Shown one piece after another: positions 1 to 13,669 of a stretch of DNA of 64,000 nucleotides. Source of the DNA: Paralvinella palmiformis (taxonomy: Eukaryota > Annelida > Polychaeta > Terebellida > Alvinellidae); contig JAODUP010000051.1 of assembly GCA_025642065.1 (NCBI GenBank), forward strand, positions 634,001 through 698,000. The letters are read 5' to 3'. The position numbers and the translations under genes are program-made. Every line of letters begins with the position of its first letter. Positions within the stretch are counted from its first letter, which is position 1. The notes beneath the pieces were generated by a model. It searched no databases, was not told the origin of the DNA, and saw nothing but the letters and a program-made list of their open reading frames with translations.

Positions 1-1302
1 TTTCACCCGTAACATCCACGTATCAGGGAAAAATAGAAACGGATGGCTTTCATCGGTACAGTTCACGTCGACGAACCACAATATCCATCCACTGGGAAGG
101 GGGAGTAGTCGTACAAACTGTAAACACACCACACACACACACATACGCCGTCAAAAGCCGCTATCCGAAACGGAGCCCACACACACACACAGCAACTAGA
201 CGGACGTATTGTGGAAGCTACGAGAAAAATAAAATATTCATGTCGTGTACACACACACACGGCGACGATAAGCAGACGATAAAAGAGTTCTCTACCGATG
301 ACGATGATGTTCCACTCGGCCACAGTGTATAATGTTCACAGTCGGTAATAATTCACAGCGTAATGAATAAACCACAAACGACAATGGCCGGCCGGTTTAC
401 GACGAAAGTCATACGTCATCAGCAACAATGGACCATAATTAGTGTACGGTAACAACGTAAGTGGTGAACTAGAGACCCAGTCAACAAATAGACCATGATC
501 GTAGAAACTCTCTCTCTCTCTGTACTCTCTCTCTGTCTGATTGTTCCTCCTGTGTTCTCTGTGACGTAAACTCTTCGGTTACCATCAAGTGAGGATGCAT
601 AGCTGCACCACGTGAAACACTCCTCCTAGTTCATTATAATGACGTAACCACGGAATAATGCTATGGACCTGGCCAGCGGTCGGTCGGTCGGTCAGCCACT
701 CACTCACTCACTCACCCACACCCACTCGAATACTCGCACAGTCCATGAGAGACTGGGTCCATTCTAGGAACTGCTTGAACACTTCTTTGGTAAGGTGGCT
801 GCCGAGAAACCTAAACTAACCCCCTAAACTGGGCCGCCCCTCCCACCACCACCAACAACACACACACACACACACACGTATATATACACACATACACACC
901 AGCGCTGCAGTTGTGGATTTAAACAACAGATGACTCAGCCACACAAACATATATAGAACTGATTCATATCCAGGTGGAAATTTCTGAAGGAATATATTAG
1001 CCACCGGCTCCACACACACACACACACACATCACTTATTGCAGCTGATAAAGTTCTCGGACTAGTCATAGCAGACTGTGTGTGTGTGTGTGTGTGTGTGT
1101 TACTGTTGCTGACATTTTGTGAAGTGAACTTCTGGATCAGGCCAAACCCTATCTCACTCATCAGTTGGAAATCTGGCTCCAACACAAACCACACCACACA
1201 TCGACTGACACTGGATAGACAACAAACCGTACATCAAGCTGTCTGCTTGGGCAAGCGACCTATCAACATGAACTACACCAGGAGGAGGAGGAGTAGCAGT
1301 AG

Positions 1303-1334
<32 letters not shown>

Positions 1335-1706
1335 ACAAGATCACCAACATCAACACAAAGAACAACAAAACTGTGTATTCCTTAACAAGAAGCCAATAAT
1401 GTTCCTTTGGTCTCAAATCTATCATTAACTGATCTACACATTAAGTTGGTAAACATTAATGGCTAGTATATGGGGCTAACTGGTAATTACCCTGGCCAGT
1501 ATATGAACCTAATTGGTAAAACAACAAACTAGAGGCCAACTGGTAAACACTGTAGGCCAGTACCTAATTGGTAAACTGAACAAGTCAGTAAAGAGAACTA
1601 CACGCAACTGATAAACACTTTCAACTGGTGGTAAACACAATGAACTGATAAATATTATCAGCTAACAAATGAAACTAAATGGTAAACATAGCTAACTCGT
1701 ATCGGC

Positions 1707-1859
1707 AGCCAGCTAATAATGATGATTGATGTGCAAAGGTAATGAAGCGAAGTCAAAGATGAAACACCCTTCAGATATGCCCACGCCGAGATTCGAACGC
1801 GGGTGGTAGTGATCTGTGGTCCAACGCGCTACCAGTTAGAGCACGGAGCCAGCTAATAA
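1707..1859 (-). mobile_element. SINE-1, young but internally deleted copy with 13-bp target duplication
   Basis: The tRNA-like head reads on the minus strand: a B-box-like GCGTTCGAATCTC and a head matching the other copies (ctaactggtagcgcg). The body has lost about 60 bp compared with the copy at 51224. The perfect direct repeat agccagctaataa at 1707-1719 and 1847-1859 flanks it and is the target-site duplication of a LINE-mobilised insertion. Confidence 0.8.
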
Positions 1860-1983
1860 ACAAAGCTATCTGGTAAATACGGTTCGTGGTTGATGTACAG
1901 TCAAAGAGTACGCAGTATATGGTTAAAGTGCAGTAATTACGTTAAGCTTAGAGTACAGCAGCAGTGCCATTATCAACATTCAA

Positions 1984-2026
<43 letters not shown>

Positions 2027-2280
2027 GAACAACTAAATCGTGTAGAAGTGTTCTGTTATCTATTAACATAACAACCTATCTCTGTACTGAGGCTAAACCT
2101 ATTAATTAGATCAATAACTCTTATCTCCTGACATACAGTAGGGGCTCTGTTCTATAGATCACAGAAGATAAATATTATAATAATCTGGAATATAAAAACG
2201 AAACAAAAACAAGACGCATCTTGACCAATGGGATTAAATTATAATTGTGTTGTGTGAATGCACTAACAAATATGAGTGAA

Positions 2281-2442
2281 TACTTTTGTGCACATGATAG
2301 GCTAAATGGGCCGAGTGACTTCTAAAGGTAATGAAGCAAAGCCAAAGATGAAACACCTTAGAGATATGCCGACGCCGAGGTTCATTCAAACTTAGGTGTT
2401 AGTGATCTGTGGTTCAATGCGCTACCGGTTAGACCAGGGAGG
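2281..2442 (-). mobile_element. SINE-1, diverged copy
   Basis: Shares the family body (cttttgtgcacatgataggc, aaatgggccgagtgac, ggtaatgaagcaaagccaaag) and the head (tctaaccggtagcgcattg on the minus strand). The B-box region is interrupted by a small duplication (gttcattcaaactt). It abuts another SINE-like sequence at 2443-2620. Confidence 0.7.
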
Positions 2443-2620
2443 CGTGAGTAAGTGAGTGAGTTATTTGTTTGTTTAGCGTCGACTCTATCCACATTTCGAA
2501 ATCACATATAGCTACGGGTGAGTCGTTTGGGGAAAAATCCGCAAACACAGGTATAAGTTGGATTCGAACCCACAACCTAGATGTATAGATACAGTAGTTA
2601 GATGTTTCCCACACCGTTGG
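2443..2620 (-). mobile_element. Second SINE-like element with gtgagtgagt end
   Basis: It starts with gtgagtaagtgagtgag and a tttgtttagcgtcgac stretch and has a B-box-like sequence on the minus strand (gtgggttcgaatccaac, read at about 2558-2574). The gtgagtgag-type end recalls SINEs common in gastropod genomes; this is a memory-based resemblance, not a search result. Confidence 0.45.
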
Positions 2621-4365
2621 ATATCCCGTTTAGTAGGGGTTTTTTTTAATATAAAAAGTTGTAATGTTTCATGTTAACCCACATCCAACTCAAGAGATGA
2701 GGTGTGTCCGCAACCTCCCCCCCCTCCCCCCCGAACAAATGGGTTATCTGACTTTGCAGTATCCACAAAGGGACACTTTAGATTCAAGTCATCTCTGACA
2801 GTAATCAAAGGGATGACTATATCGCAGATTTTTAGATGATGCTGAGACTCATAAAACATTCCATTCAACCCTCCTCCGATCTCTAGATATCAACTGAAAT
2901 ATATAATTCACACCCGAGGCCATCGATCAGGCCTCCTACTACCCCCCCCTCCCCTTCAGAAGATGATCCATTTGTTTTAGAACATATCCTCTCATTGGAC
3001 AATATTATATTCGCGTTTCATTTTCAACATTCTTCATATATTTATTATAATTCATTGGACAGTTGGAACGGCACCAACTACAATAAGTCACTAATCACAT
3101 CGGGTCTTAGGACCAACTGATGGTCGTGAAAACAAAATTCCAGGCTGCATAAAATGCCGAACTTCACCGTTAAAGATGAGGCCATGCATGGTGAAAGCTG
3201 GCGATATGGTTTTTTTAGCTGCCCATGTTGGGCATAGATAGCCTGACGGGCGATGGCTGACTGTGCTTATGCTAAAGTATTTTGAAAAAGAAAAAACCGA
3301 ACCTATTCCCCCATATAAAAAAAAACAACAACCCATCAGCTTTAATCTAATCAACATCGTTTTTACGCATGAGAGGTATAGCCCAGGTAAGGGTTAAGGT
3401 AAGTCTATCAGTGTGTATGATTCATTCGCTGAGAGCCAGTAAAAAGGGATGGAAAAACTATTGCCAGTATTTACTCCTCCCTTCACAGATAATGACGGTA
3501 TGAGCATTTTTGGCATAATAGCCCGCAAATGTATACGAAACAGCTCTTCCAAATGGTAAAATATATTATATCAATATCTGCTGTCTGTACTGAGAGTGAA
3601 GCTCGCGATGACGGACATGGATGGATACAGCACCTGGATCTCTAATAGTAATTACGTACCGGCGTAAAACGTATGATGTTGCCTCGGTGGATCTTAGATT
3701 CGCACTGCGAAACGAGCGCGTTAGGGAAACCGAATTTAGGCCAAGGTGCAAGGTGAAGTTTCCAAACTGTTCCCAGACTACTTCTAGCATCCCGAAGCAA
3801 TTCTGTCACAAAAAGCGAATAACCAAATGAACTTTTCAAACTTGAACAGATTATTGCAAATGATGCAGTTATTGGCTAAAATGATACTTTCTGATTAGCA
3901 TCCAAGGCAGACGATAAAGCAACTAATCTTGGATCAAGTGATTTATTTAGTGTCCAGGGGATGACTCCACGAGGAAAACAGCTGATAAATAGAGGTAACT
4001 CGATTTAAGGATGCCATCTTGGAAGTTGGCAGCCCAGTATTTTAAGTATTATATTGTTAGAACGTTCACTCAGGAAAGTTTGCAGACAATTAAAAAATAT
4101 TACATTTAATTGCAAACAGATGGAGAGATTGTGACAGAATGAAGGCTTTTCTGGTCAAAGTTCAGTTCAAACAAAAACTGATAACTTGATGTAATATCTG
4201 AATATTTATTAAATATGTTGATTGTTACCTTATTGATCTGTCTATGTGATGGGCAGAGGGGTGTGGTGGAGGTGGTGGAGGTGTGTGTGTGGGGGGGGGG
4301 GTGGAGAGACCAGATTAGTATCTCTCAATAGAATGAGACAGAGGTCATTGTATAATAAGTGAAGT

Positions 4366-4413
<48 letters not shown>

Positions 4414-4506
4414 TTATCTGGTTATAAGTATATACAGGTCACCGTAGAACAAATCTGTCTGTAAACAGTATACGCCAGCCTGAAATAATTTTGACAACAT
4501 ATGGTG

Positions 4507-4554
<48 letters not shown>

Positions 4555-4915
4555 TGTGTGTGGGGGGGGGGGATAATTCAGATGGCGTATAACCTTTTCT
4601 ATATTATTAATTATTGACAGACAAGTTTCCTGAAACAATCTGGATTTTGTTTTAAATAGCTTTTCAGTCCGTATTATCACTAAGATGAAAACTGTGAAGG
4701 AACTGAAGGAGACCCCAAAACCTGGCATTATACAAAAAACCTGGCCAAGATTTACCACACTGACATCCACTGAACGACAACAGATCTATTATAAAACAGT
4801 CTATCTATAATGGGTTCGTTCTCAATGGAAATACAACTAGTGTTACTAAACCAAAAAGTCTACAAATACACAGAATCACTACCTGATATTTTAATGTTAG
4901 GTCTAATGTCCAAAC

Positions 4916-5685
4916 AATTCGTACACACCTCTCTCTCTCCCACCATTCGTACACCCCTCTCTCCCACCATTTGTACAAACCTCTCTCCAACCATTTGTAC
5001 ACACCCCTCTTCCACCATTTTTACACCCCCTCTCCCACTATTTGTACACACCCCTCTTCCACCATTTGACAACCCCCTGTTCCCGCCATTTGTACCCTCC
5101 ATCTCTCACCATTTGTACACACCCCCACCATTTGTACACCCCCTCTTCCACCATGTTTACACCCTCCTTTCCCGTCATTTGTACACACCCTCTCTCACCA
5201 TTTGTACACACCCCTCTCTCACCATTTTTGTACACCCCCCTCTCTCACCATTTTGAACACACCCCTCTTCACCATTTGTACACACCCCTCTCTCACCATT
5301 TGTACACACCCCTCTCTCACCATTTGTACACACCCCTCTCTCACCATTTGTACACACACCTCTCCCACCATTTGTACACACACCTCTCCACCATTTGTAC
5401 ACACCCCTCTCTCACCATTTGTACACACCCCTCTCTCACCATTTGTACACACCCCTCTCTCACCATTTGTACACACCCCTCTCTCACCATTTTTGTACAC
5501 ACCCCTCTCTCACCATTTGTACACACCCCTCTCTCGCCATTTGTACACACACCTCTCCCACCATTTGTACACACACCTCTCCCACCATTTGTACACACCC
5601 CTCTCACCATTTGTACACACCCCTCTCTCACCATTTTTGTACACACCCCTCTCTCACCATTTGTACACACCCCTCTCTCACCGTT
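4916..5685. repeat. 24-bp minisatellite, CCATTTGTACACACCCCTCTCT type
   Basis: A tandem array of about 30 units with core ccatttgtacacaccc. The left third is degenerate with varying unit lengths; the right part (about 5180-5680) is nearly homogeneous at 24 bp with occasional 2-3 bp indels (cctctcccacc, catttttgtac). Because 24 is a multiple of three, several frames stay open for up to 216 codons on both strands, reading as HHLYTPLS or GVCTNGER repeats. These are not genes. Confidence 0.95.
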
Positions 5686-6283
5686 TGGCTGAGAGAACCT
5701 AATAGCAAAAGAATATTTTAATATATTTAATTATTTATATCAACGTGTAAATTGGTGATATCTAATTTTTTACATCAGTTTTTTTCTCTCCAATTATTAC
5801 ACTATGATTGTTAAACTGATAAAACAGAGATCTTGTAAACATCTCAAGTTCTGGTATAAAGCCAACTTTCACAGCACAAGCATTATCTAGACTTTCCATG
5901 TTTCTTTCTGTTTAGCAATTAAAGGATTTGTATGTAATACATATTTAGATATACAAACAAGAACTGATACTTTCATTAATAAAATTACCCATCAAGGGAT
6001 CAACATTACTGTTTATGTTTTGATAAGTGGCCAGACAACACGATCACTTGCCGATACGTGAAGTCTTCGTGAATACAGAACACCTCCGCCGAAGATGAAT
6101 ACTTTATTGTAAAATAGTTTAGGTATTTTCCGTGCTGCACCAGTGGCATTTAAAGAAATTTAGGTGTCCTTGATGATGAAATCTTCTACACTTGATAAAC
6201 AAGGAGAGAACCCCCCCCCAAAAAAATAAAATATGGGTTTGTGTTGAATCTGATGCATGAAAGTATATTATTCTTGAAATTAA

Positions 6284-6318
<35 letters not shown>

Positions 6319-6564
6319 GCAGAATCAATAAATAAACTAGACACAAATTTTGTCCAATTTAATGAACCTGCAATTATTAAACATCAATTAATTAATTGAC
6401 CCGTCAAAGTTGGTAGCAGAAATACACAGCTATGACAGCCATCCAACAGTCTGAAGTATGTACAACTGATTAAAGTACTGAACATAACTGGTCTGTCATA
6501 TGTCACAACTGCCATCAACTATAAATGAACCACACAAGATTTACAAAAGAGTACGGATAATACA

Positions 6565-7003
6565 AGGTTCCCACAACTAAGGAATTAATATTTTCCAGGA
6601 CATTTCCACGACTTTTCCAGGACAAAATTACCATTTCCCAGGATAAATTACACAACTTTTAAAGGTAATAAATCGAGATATGTGCGAAAAAGCATATATT
6701 TAATCAAAGTATGATCGATTATTGACATTTTTATGGTACAGCCTCCTCACCCTATCTGGCTTTTTGATCCACCCACTTTTATTTAAAATTTAACTAACAT
6801 CAACACTACATACCGGTATACTTTTTTCTACAACCAAAGTTTTCTTCTACAGACATAATATTTATTCATGGGCTTTTTTGTTCTGAGCGGATTTTTTTCA
6901 CAGGCAATACTTTTTCCAGGACATTCCCTGATTTTTTAAAATCCCAGGACATTTCCAGGACATCCCCTGATTTTCTTAAATTCCAGAACGCGTGGGAACC
7001 CTG
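6565..7003. mobile_element. hAT-like MITE, full-length copy (about 440 bp)
   Basis: The element runs from aaggttcccaca to cgcgtgggaaccctg, an imperfect terminal inverted repeat of the CAGGGTTCCCAC type known from animal hAT elements. Inside are repeated ccaggacattt/ccaggacaaaatt motifs near both ends, also typical. It has no coding capacity. GATAAT occurs just outside both ends but a clean 8-bp target duplication is not evident. Confidence 0.65.
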
Positions 7004-7983
7004 ATAATGATCTAGAGATGACAAATATATTCTGAAAACAGCAAATGATGGGCCACATTTTCTCAGATTATCATCATAATGTACTCAAAGCTAAAATCCA
7101 ACCAGCTACTTGTTCGGACACATTATGACACATTAATCCGTGCATCCGAGGCGCAAAACGCCGCAACAAGCCGGCAAAACTTCGAAAATAGCACGAATAC
7201 CAACACAACACACCTGCTACCATAGCACACTCTCTACATCATTACAGTCATACAAATATGGCCGGGTCACCTGGCCAGGAAGGAAGGCAGCCATTAGCCT
7301 AATTGAGCGACTTCAAATAGAAGCCTAAAAATATCAGCGAGAAAATATCTTAGATATGTTATTTAGTACTGACACATCTGTTTGTTAAGAAAAATGTCTC
7401 GATCAGAACGACTAAATTTTTGTGATATATAATCCCTTTACGACACAATAAAGTAATGGCTCCTTTATTCTTCCATCTATGGTAATAACTTTTGTGTTTA
7501 CAGAAATGTAAACACTTTAATGGAGAAATTGTTAAAAGATAGATAAAAATAGACAACTGTGTAAAGTAGATAGAGGGGTAGAGAAAGATAGAGGTAGAGA
7601 AAGAGAGTTGCATTTCAAAATAATAATGTACAAGAACACAAAAGCTAGACAGATAGAGTATCACTGAAATCAGTTTAAGAACTTAATCATCTACAAATTA
7701 TCTGTTAATAACACAATGTTGAGATATTCATTTCTATTTTTGTGTATAAGGGGATTCTAAATTGAGTTAACTAGTATAATGTTATGGTGGTCTTCAGGCT
7801 TGTCCCTTATATCACCCCCCTCTGTTTGAGTGTGTGTGCTGCTGCTGGGTTGTACAGGGCAGTTTCTTCCTGGGCCACCAATACGTTCCTGGGAATACCT
7901 ATCTGTCGGTATTAATCAACACCTCATGTCACTCATTTATGGAAATGTTATATTGTTATTTTACTGCATTAACTGAGTTAAGC

Positions 7984-8106
7984 AAAAGGAAAACAATGCC
8001 AAATGAAAGTCGAAACACCCTTCACACATAGCTAGGCATGACCGCGAATTTGAGAACCCAGGTGCCAGTGACTTGTGGGCAAACACACTACCAATTCGGC
8101 CAAGTA
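7984..8106 (-). mobile_element. SINE-1, old diverged copy
   Basis: Recognisable by aatgccaaatgaaagtcgaaacaccc, the B-box-like cgcgaatttgagaaccc, and the head remnant cactaccaattcggccaag. The distal body is absent. Confidence 0.5.
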
Positions 8107-8425
8107 CTTACTGACATTGACATTAAGTGTCGCGTTTCTTTCTGAGTAATCTCCTACAAGATGTAAGACAATATATATCCACAACCTAATGATGTCTCAC
8201 AATATTGTTACAGCTAATTACATCAACCAACCTATTAGTGTTGCTATTAATATCCTTAATTATATAGCATGAACACTATCATTATTGCATCATCTCTCTA
8301 GATAGAAAACATTTCGAATTAACCTGAAAGATGTACACTGTCACCTGTGATAATAAGTGCCATCAGCATTATCACCATGATAAATAGATGAATCCATGAT
8401 AAATTTAGCATTTATTCACGAATGA

Positions 8426-8460
<35 letters not shown>

Positions 8461-8465
<5 letters not shown>

Positions 8466-8650
8466 CCCACAGCCAAGGAAATATTATTTTCCAGGACAAA
8501 ATTACAATTTTCAGGACAAAGAATACAATATTTAAAGGTAATAAATCAAGATATGTGGGGAAAAGCATATATTTAATCAAGGTATGATGATTAATTGACA
8601 TTTCCATGGTAGAGCCTCCTCCTCACCCCTTCTAGTTGTTTGATCCACCC
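8461..8650. mobile_element. hAT-like MITE, truncated left part
   Basis: It begins agttcccacagccaagg directly after a (TA)n tract and follows the copy at 6565 through aaaggtaataaatcaagata, aaagcatatatttaatcaagg and gacatttccatggta, then ends near cctccttctagttgtttgatccaccc. The right half is missing. Confidence 0.65.
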
Positions 8651-10960
8651 ACTTTTATGTACGATATTACATGTATTACAACTTATTAGCAGTTTGTGTG
8701 TGTGTGCATGTGTGTGCGTGTTCGTCCTAAGAACCATGACACACAGTGATGTTTTTTTTTTGGTTTTAATACAATCCTTCCCTAGAACATGGGATGTGAT
8801 ATTCTGCCTTATGTCAGCTGCCCTGGGAGCATACCTGTAGCAATTCCACGTCACACAACCACAGTGTACAGTGATAAACAGCTGTGTGTGTGTGTGTGTG
8901 TTATTTGTATTTAGAATTATCATTAAGTAGCGTTACCAGAGGATGAAAACGAACCCCCCCCCACCGGACATTTACACCTATGAGGTGGGTGATGACGGAG
9001 CATAAATTTAAAATTCTAAAAGGGGACCACTCCAGAATGTTTCAACTCCACAAAGTGTTTAAAGTCGAATCTAATTCACTGATAACGATCCTTGTCAGCT
9101 GAGTGTTGTTTAAAGTGGTCGACTGTCTATAATGCTTATGGATTTATGATAAACGAATGCTCGAAATGATCTCTACCCGGACACGTTATGACGTCATGTA
9201 TAATCTTATATGGGATATAAATGCGTAATTGCTGGGGTGTTTTTTTTGCTAGTTGTGCTATTTGAACGATTGTTACTGCCTTTCTACAGTGTCTGAAACA
9301 CAAAACAAACGTCCAAAAGCCGTTCTTTACTACTCTATTTGATAACCTACACGACAACAGTACACACATTCTGACAGCCTAACACGTCATATAGTCTGGC
9401 AGCTTCGAACTCGGTTATGACTAATTACTGAATACTATGAAGCCATACCCGTCAGCTTACCTGACTCTCTCTGGCCCCGAGTTGGTCTCCCCAAATTTGG
9501 GACTGATATATGATAGTGTATATACATATAATGGGTGATAAGTGCCGAAAAGGGTGAACGATCAATTCTGTAAACACTAATGTAGGCCAAAGTGTATAGG
9601 ATGTTCCTAGGTATGATATTCCCGTCCAAATTTGACAATATCATATCTTGGTATACTTTCTACTCACCATATTAAACACTCGACATGTAGCACACCCGAG
9701 ATATTCACACCTACACTAAATTATGTAACTGCACTAATTAAACCTGCTATAACGTGCGGTATGACATATTGTGTATGGTATGCGTTACATAGCATCTAGG
9801 GGCATACAAACCAGCATCACATCAACCCATAGTAGAGAGTCGATGACATGCAACAAACACCAACTACAACACACGACAACCCAATGACGTCAGCCACCCG
9901 ATAACAACACAACCCACCCATACCCATAAAACCAACACATACAAAAACACAACAACCTTCACTCACCATCAACCGACTAGCTCAACCCACGTCATAATAA
10001 ATATCTTATACAGTTCAGGTTATACTAGAAACACACGCACGCACGCACGCAATCCAACCAGTTAACTGTATGCCAACACCACTACCACCATCACCAACAC
10101 AACCACTACCGCCAACACAACCACCACCACTACCGCCATCATCAACAGAACCTCCCCCCCCCCCGAGCACTCTGTCCCATATTAAGACAGGATAACTCCC
10201 TCACATTAGACACAAATATAATTTTAGGGTCAAATGACTGCTGCTCTTCTGAGAATCATATTGTTAGTAGGTCACTAAAAATGGTTTGTATCTGACATAC
10301 TTCTACTACGACGTCGGTCTGTCTCAATGTGTGTGTGTGTGTTTATCTAGTTATGTATCTGTCTCTGTTTCTATGTCTGTCTGTTTTTCCTCTGTCTGTA
10401 TGTCTGTCCATGTTTCTGTACTTGTCTCAGTTTGTCTCTGCCTGTTCGTGTTTCTGTCACTGTCAGTATTTCTGTATGGGTTTGTGTTTCTCTGTCTCTC
10501 CACGTTTATGATTATGTCTGGGTTTTTTTGTCTGTGAGCTGTCTGTCCCCGTTTCTGTATTTGTCTGTGGTTCTCTGTCTGTCTGCCCGTGTTTCTGTAT
10601 TTGTGTGTGTTTCTCTGCCTGCCTGCCTGCCTGCCTGTCTCAGTGTTTATTCTTGTTTCTGACTCTTATTCTCTCCCTGTCTGTCTCTCATAGCTAATTG
10701 CAGTGAGCTAATAAGTTTGCTCACCTTGAATTATCCAAAGTTTTATATTTGGTGGGTAGTTCTAATCATAAATAAAATATTGCCATCATCATCAGCAACA
10801 GGTACTTTACCTATCATTATTTAAGTTGCTGATTAAAGATGACAAATTTCCCATCACCTGTTCACATACTGATATAAATCCTACTGTGACAGACAACTAA
10901 AATATATCAGAAATATATAATTCTGTAGGGTACTTCTCACTGTGAATTTATTCATACAGA

Positions 10961-10996
<36 letters not shown>

Positions 10997-11454
10997 AGAG
11001 GCAGACAAATACAAAAATACATTAACAAAATAACCCAGTTTACGTACATACATAAATATGTAGATACGTAAATACACTTATAAATTAAAACAAGACATAT
11101 AAGCAAATTTCCCTCTCAACCTACATACACAACAACAACAACAACAACAACAACAGGTTAAAATGATAGCAGAGAAATGAACATTACAAGAATGAACAAA
11201 ATATGTCGCCTTAATCAAGATGACCAGCCAAGCCAGCCAGAGTATATAATGACCAGTCTAGTAATGACAACAGCCTCAACGTCATACACGAAGTACCATC
11301 AGGCGGCCAGAAATCAATAAATACCAAATATAGCTCATCTGATGCTAAAAGTAAAGCTGCCATCGTGATGAATTATGGGCCGAGGGCTGCTGAGACAGAG
11401 AGCTCCCATCCCAGGTAACAACCGATCAACATTTAATAACAGCCGATTATAGGT

Positions 11455-11522
11455 CAAGGTAGCTCAGCGGTTAGAGCGGTGTGATTCGGAAATTGGGAGG
11501 TCGTCGTTTCGCATCAGACTGC
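11455..11522 (+). mobile_element. tRNA-like SINE head remnant
   Basis: aaggtagctcagcggttagagcg is a clear tRNA D-arm/A-box sequence. The T-arm region (ggtcgtcgtttcgcatcag) is degenerate and no proper acceptor stem closes, so this is a SINE head or tRNA pseudogene rather than a working tRNA. Confidence 0.5.
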
Positions 11523-12305
11523 GCAGATCTCAACATGGCACTAAATAAAAATATATTTACAATATAATCGATATCCAGATACCAGAATATCTGCTGGGAT
11601 TTTTCCATCTGTCACACACTCTCGTACCAACCAGCCAGATAGTATTACAAGTATCGTGGAACTCGTGGATTCAATGTATAGAAAACGTTGCCTTATGGAG
11701 TGGGGTAGGTGTCTATGATAATGATGCATCTTCACTTGGAAAATACATCCAAGGTGCCCCCCCAATTAAACAGCATATAACATCCATCAAATATTTTAGT
11801 TGCGGCTTAAACACGATCATATATAACATTTTGTAACTTTAGTCCACATTACCTACGAATGATCCATACTGGTTGGGGCACGTTATAATAAATATACATA
11901 TTACTTTTATTAATAATATTATTACTACTGTTATTATTACTACTGGTGTTACTATTGTTATGGTTGTTGCTATAATTGACGTGAATTATTGGATTAACTG
12001 GATATTATTTTCGTTGTTGTATTATGCTGTAACTTGTTAGAACATGTCAATTAATGACATTGTAATTCAGCTCGTAGAGTGGTAAGCATATGATTCCGTG
12101 TTTAACACTTTGATGATCCACTGATGTTGTTGTTACAACTTTAGTCTCGATCAGACAACAACAACAACAACAACAACAACCTGTAAAAATGGGAAACCTC
12201 CAAAATTTTGGTATTGAACGTATATGTTGTTTTTACAGTACCGTTCTACAGCACACCAATCAGTTTCCAATCAACCATCACCAACAGTTGTCATACTTAT
12301 ATTGG

Positions 12306-13108
12306 TCTATGATAATCTAATACCTGACACAACAACAACACCTCTACCTGACACGACAACAACACCTCTACCTGACACGACAACAACACCTCTACCTGAC
12401 ACAACAACACCTCTACCTGACACAACAACAACACCTCTACCTGACACAACAACCACACATCTACCTGATACAACAACCACACATCTACCTGACACAACAA
12501 ACACCCAGCTATGTGACACAACAACCACATATCTACCTGACACAACAACCACACATCTACCTGATACAACAACCACACATCTACCTGACACAACAAACAC
12601 CCAGCTATGTGACACAACAACCACATATCTACCTGATACAACAACCACACTGACCTGACACAACAACCACACACCTACCTGACAAAACACCTACACATCT
12701 ACCTGACACAACAACCAAACATCTACCTGAAACAACAATCACGCCTCTACCTGACACAACAACCACACATCTACCTGACAAAAACAACCACACATCTACC
12801 TGACACAACAACAACACCTCTACCTGACACAACTCCTACACATCTACCTTACACAACAACCACACGTCTACCTGAAACAACAAACACACATCTACCTGAC
12901 TTAACAACCACACCTCTACCTGACATAACAACCATACCTCTACCTGACACAACAACCACACCTCTACCTGACACAACAACCACACCTCTACCTGACACAA
13001 CAACCACACCTCTACCTGACACAACAACCACACCTCTACCTGACACAACAACCACACCTCTACCTGACACAACAACCACACCTCTACCGGACACAACAAC
13101 CACACACG
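12306..13108. repeat. 24-bp minisatellite, ACAACAACCACACCTCTACCTGAC type
   Basis: About 33 units. The plus strand reads PDTTTTPL/PDTTTTHL and the minus strand reads runs such as GRCVVVVS or CQVEVWLL, so several frames are open, but nothing marks a coding start or splice context. A 96-bp (four-unit) higher-order block that includes the aberrant unit ccagctatgtgacac is present twice (marker at 12505 and 12601). A homogeneous run of nine near-identical units lies at about 12890-13100. Confidence 0.95.
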
Positions 13109-13669
13109 GATACCAACTAAAGCCTTTGGTGTGTTTTTTGCTTCTAAATCCACAACAAATCCACATCTTAACCGTAATCTACAATGATCCACCGAATTAC
13201 CACATAGACACAACACAGTGCTGTCCCAAAACTGTTATTTGTACACGGTATCCACTTTCACGGATTACCAGGACAACACAGTATACCCGATCCTGAACTG
13301 GAAAGAGAACGAGTGTCACATGACCGATTGTCTACACGGCTTAATTGAGCCGATCAATGGTACAACAAACAGACTGTGGAGTGGAGAAAAATAAAAAAAA
13401 TGCTTCTACTTCAAAACCTGATGGATCAGTCTATAGCAGTACGTGTAAGATAGTGAGTTGTTTACAGTCAATAATACCATTAACACGAATGGTACCTCTA
13501 GCAAAGAAAGGTATAATAACGTGGTTATGTAGACAGGAACTGAGACTAATTGTATGTGTACATTCACGTATACGGCGAAGTACGTTTGTACGGATAAACA
13601 CGCGCACGCGCGCAAGCACCAACGCGCACAGAATAGCTGTTCCGCAGTTGAAAATTAGATTAGGGATTA

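Larger units (their letters stand above)
1..4915. other. Non-coding, repeat-rich stretch
   Basis: Holds many short CA/TG tracts (817-1100, 1988-2024), a CAG/GGA trinucleotide stretch at 1281-1340 that gives a false Ser/Asn-rich frame, SINEs at 1720-1846 and 2281-2620, a (TA)n tract at 4368-4409, and a (TC)n(TG)n(G)n compound tract at 4510-4571. Short open frames at 3091-3357 and 3566-3830 show no recognisable family or splice context. No gene seen. Confidence 0.7.
5686..12305. other. Non-coding stretch with transposable-element pieces
   Basis: AT-rich unique sequence with a hAT-like MITE (6565-7003), its truncated relative (8461-8650), an old SINE-1 (7984-8106), (TA)n tracts at 6287-6315, 8428-8462 and 10961-10992, a TCTG-rich low-complexity stretch at 10320-10690 that gives false Cys/Val/Leu frames, and a tRNA-like SINE piece at 11455-11522. 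No gene seen. Confidence 0.65.

Noticed and set aside
1281..1380. A Ser/Asn-rich coding exon (SSSSSSNNNK)
   Set aside because: It is a GGA/AGC/AAC trinucleotide repeat inside a frame that starts in a TG microsatellite.
5042..5721. Long open frames (up to 216 codons) reading YTPLSHHL repeats
   Set aside because: They lie wholly in a 24-bp minisatellite, are open on both strands in several frames, and have no start, signal peptide or splice context.
10286..10662. Plus-strand frames MYLTYFYYDVGLSQCVC... as a membrane protein
   Set aside because: Derived from TCTG/TGTC low-complexity sequence; no other coding sign.
11455..11522. A genuine tRNA gene
   Set aside because: The D-arm is good but the T-arm is degenerate and the acceptor stem does not pair.
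12224..13216. Open frames over the PDTTTTPL array and its antisense
   Set aside because: Same reason: a unit length divisible by three keeps several frames open. A mucin-like exon cannot be fully excluded but nothing supports it.
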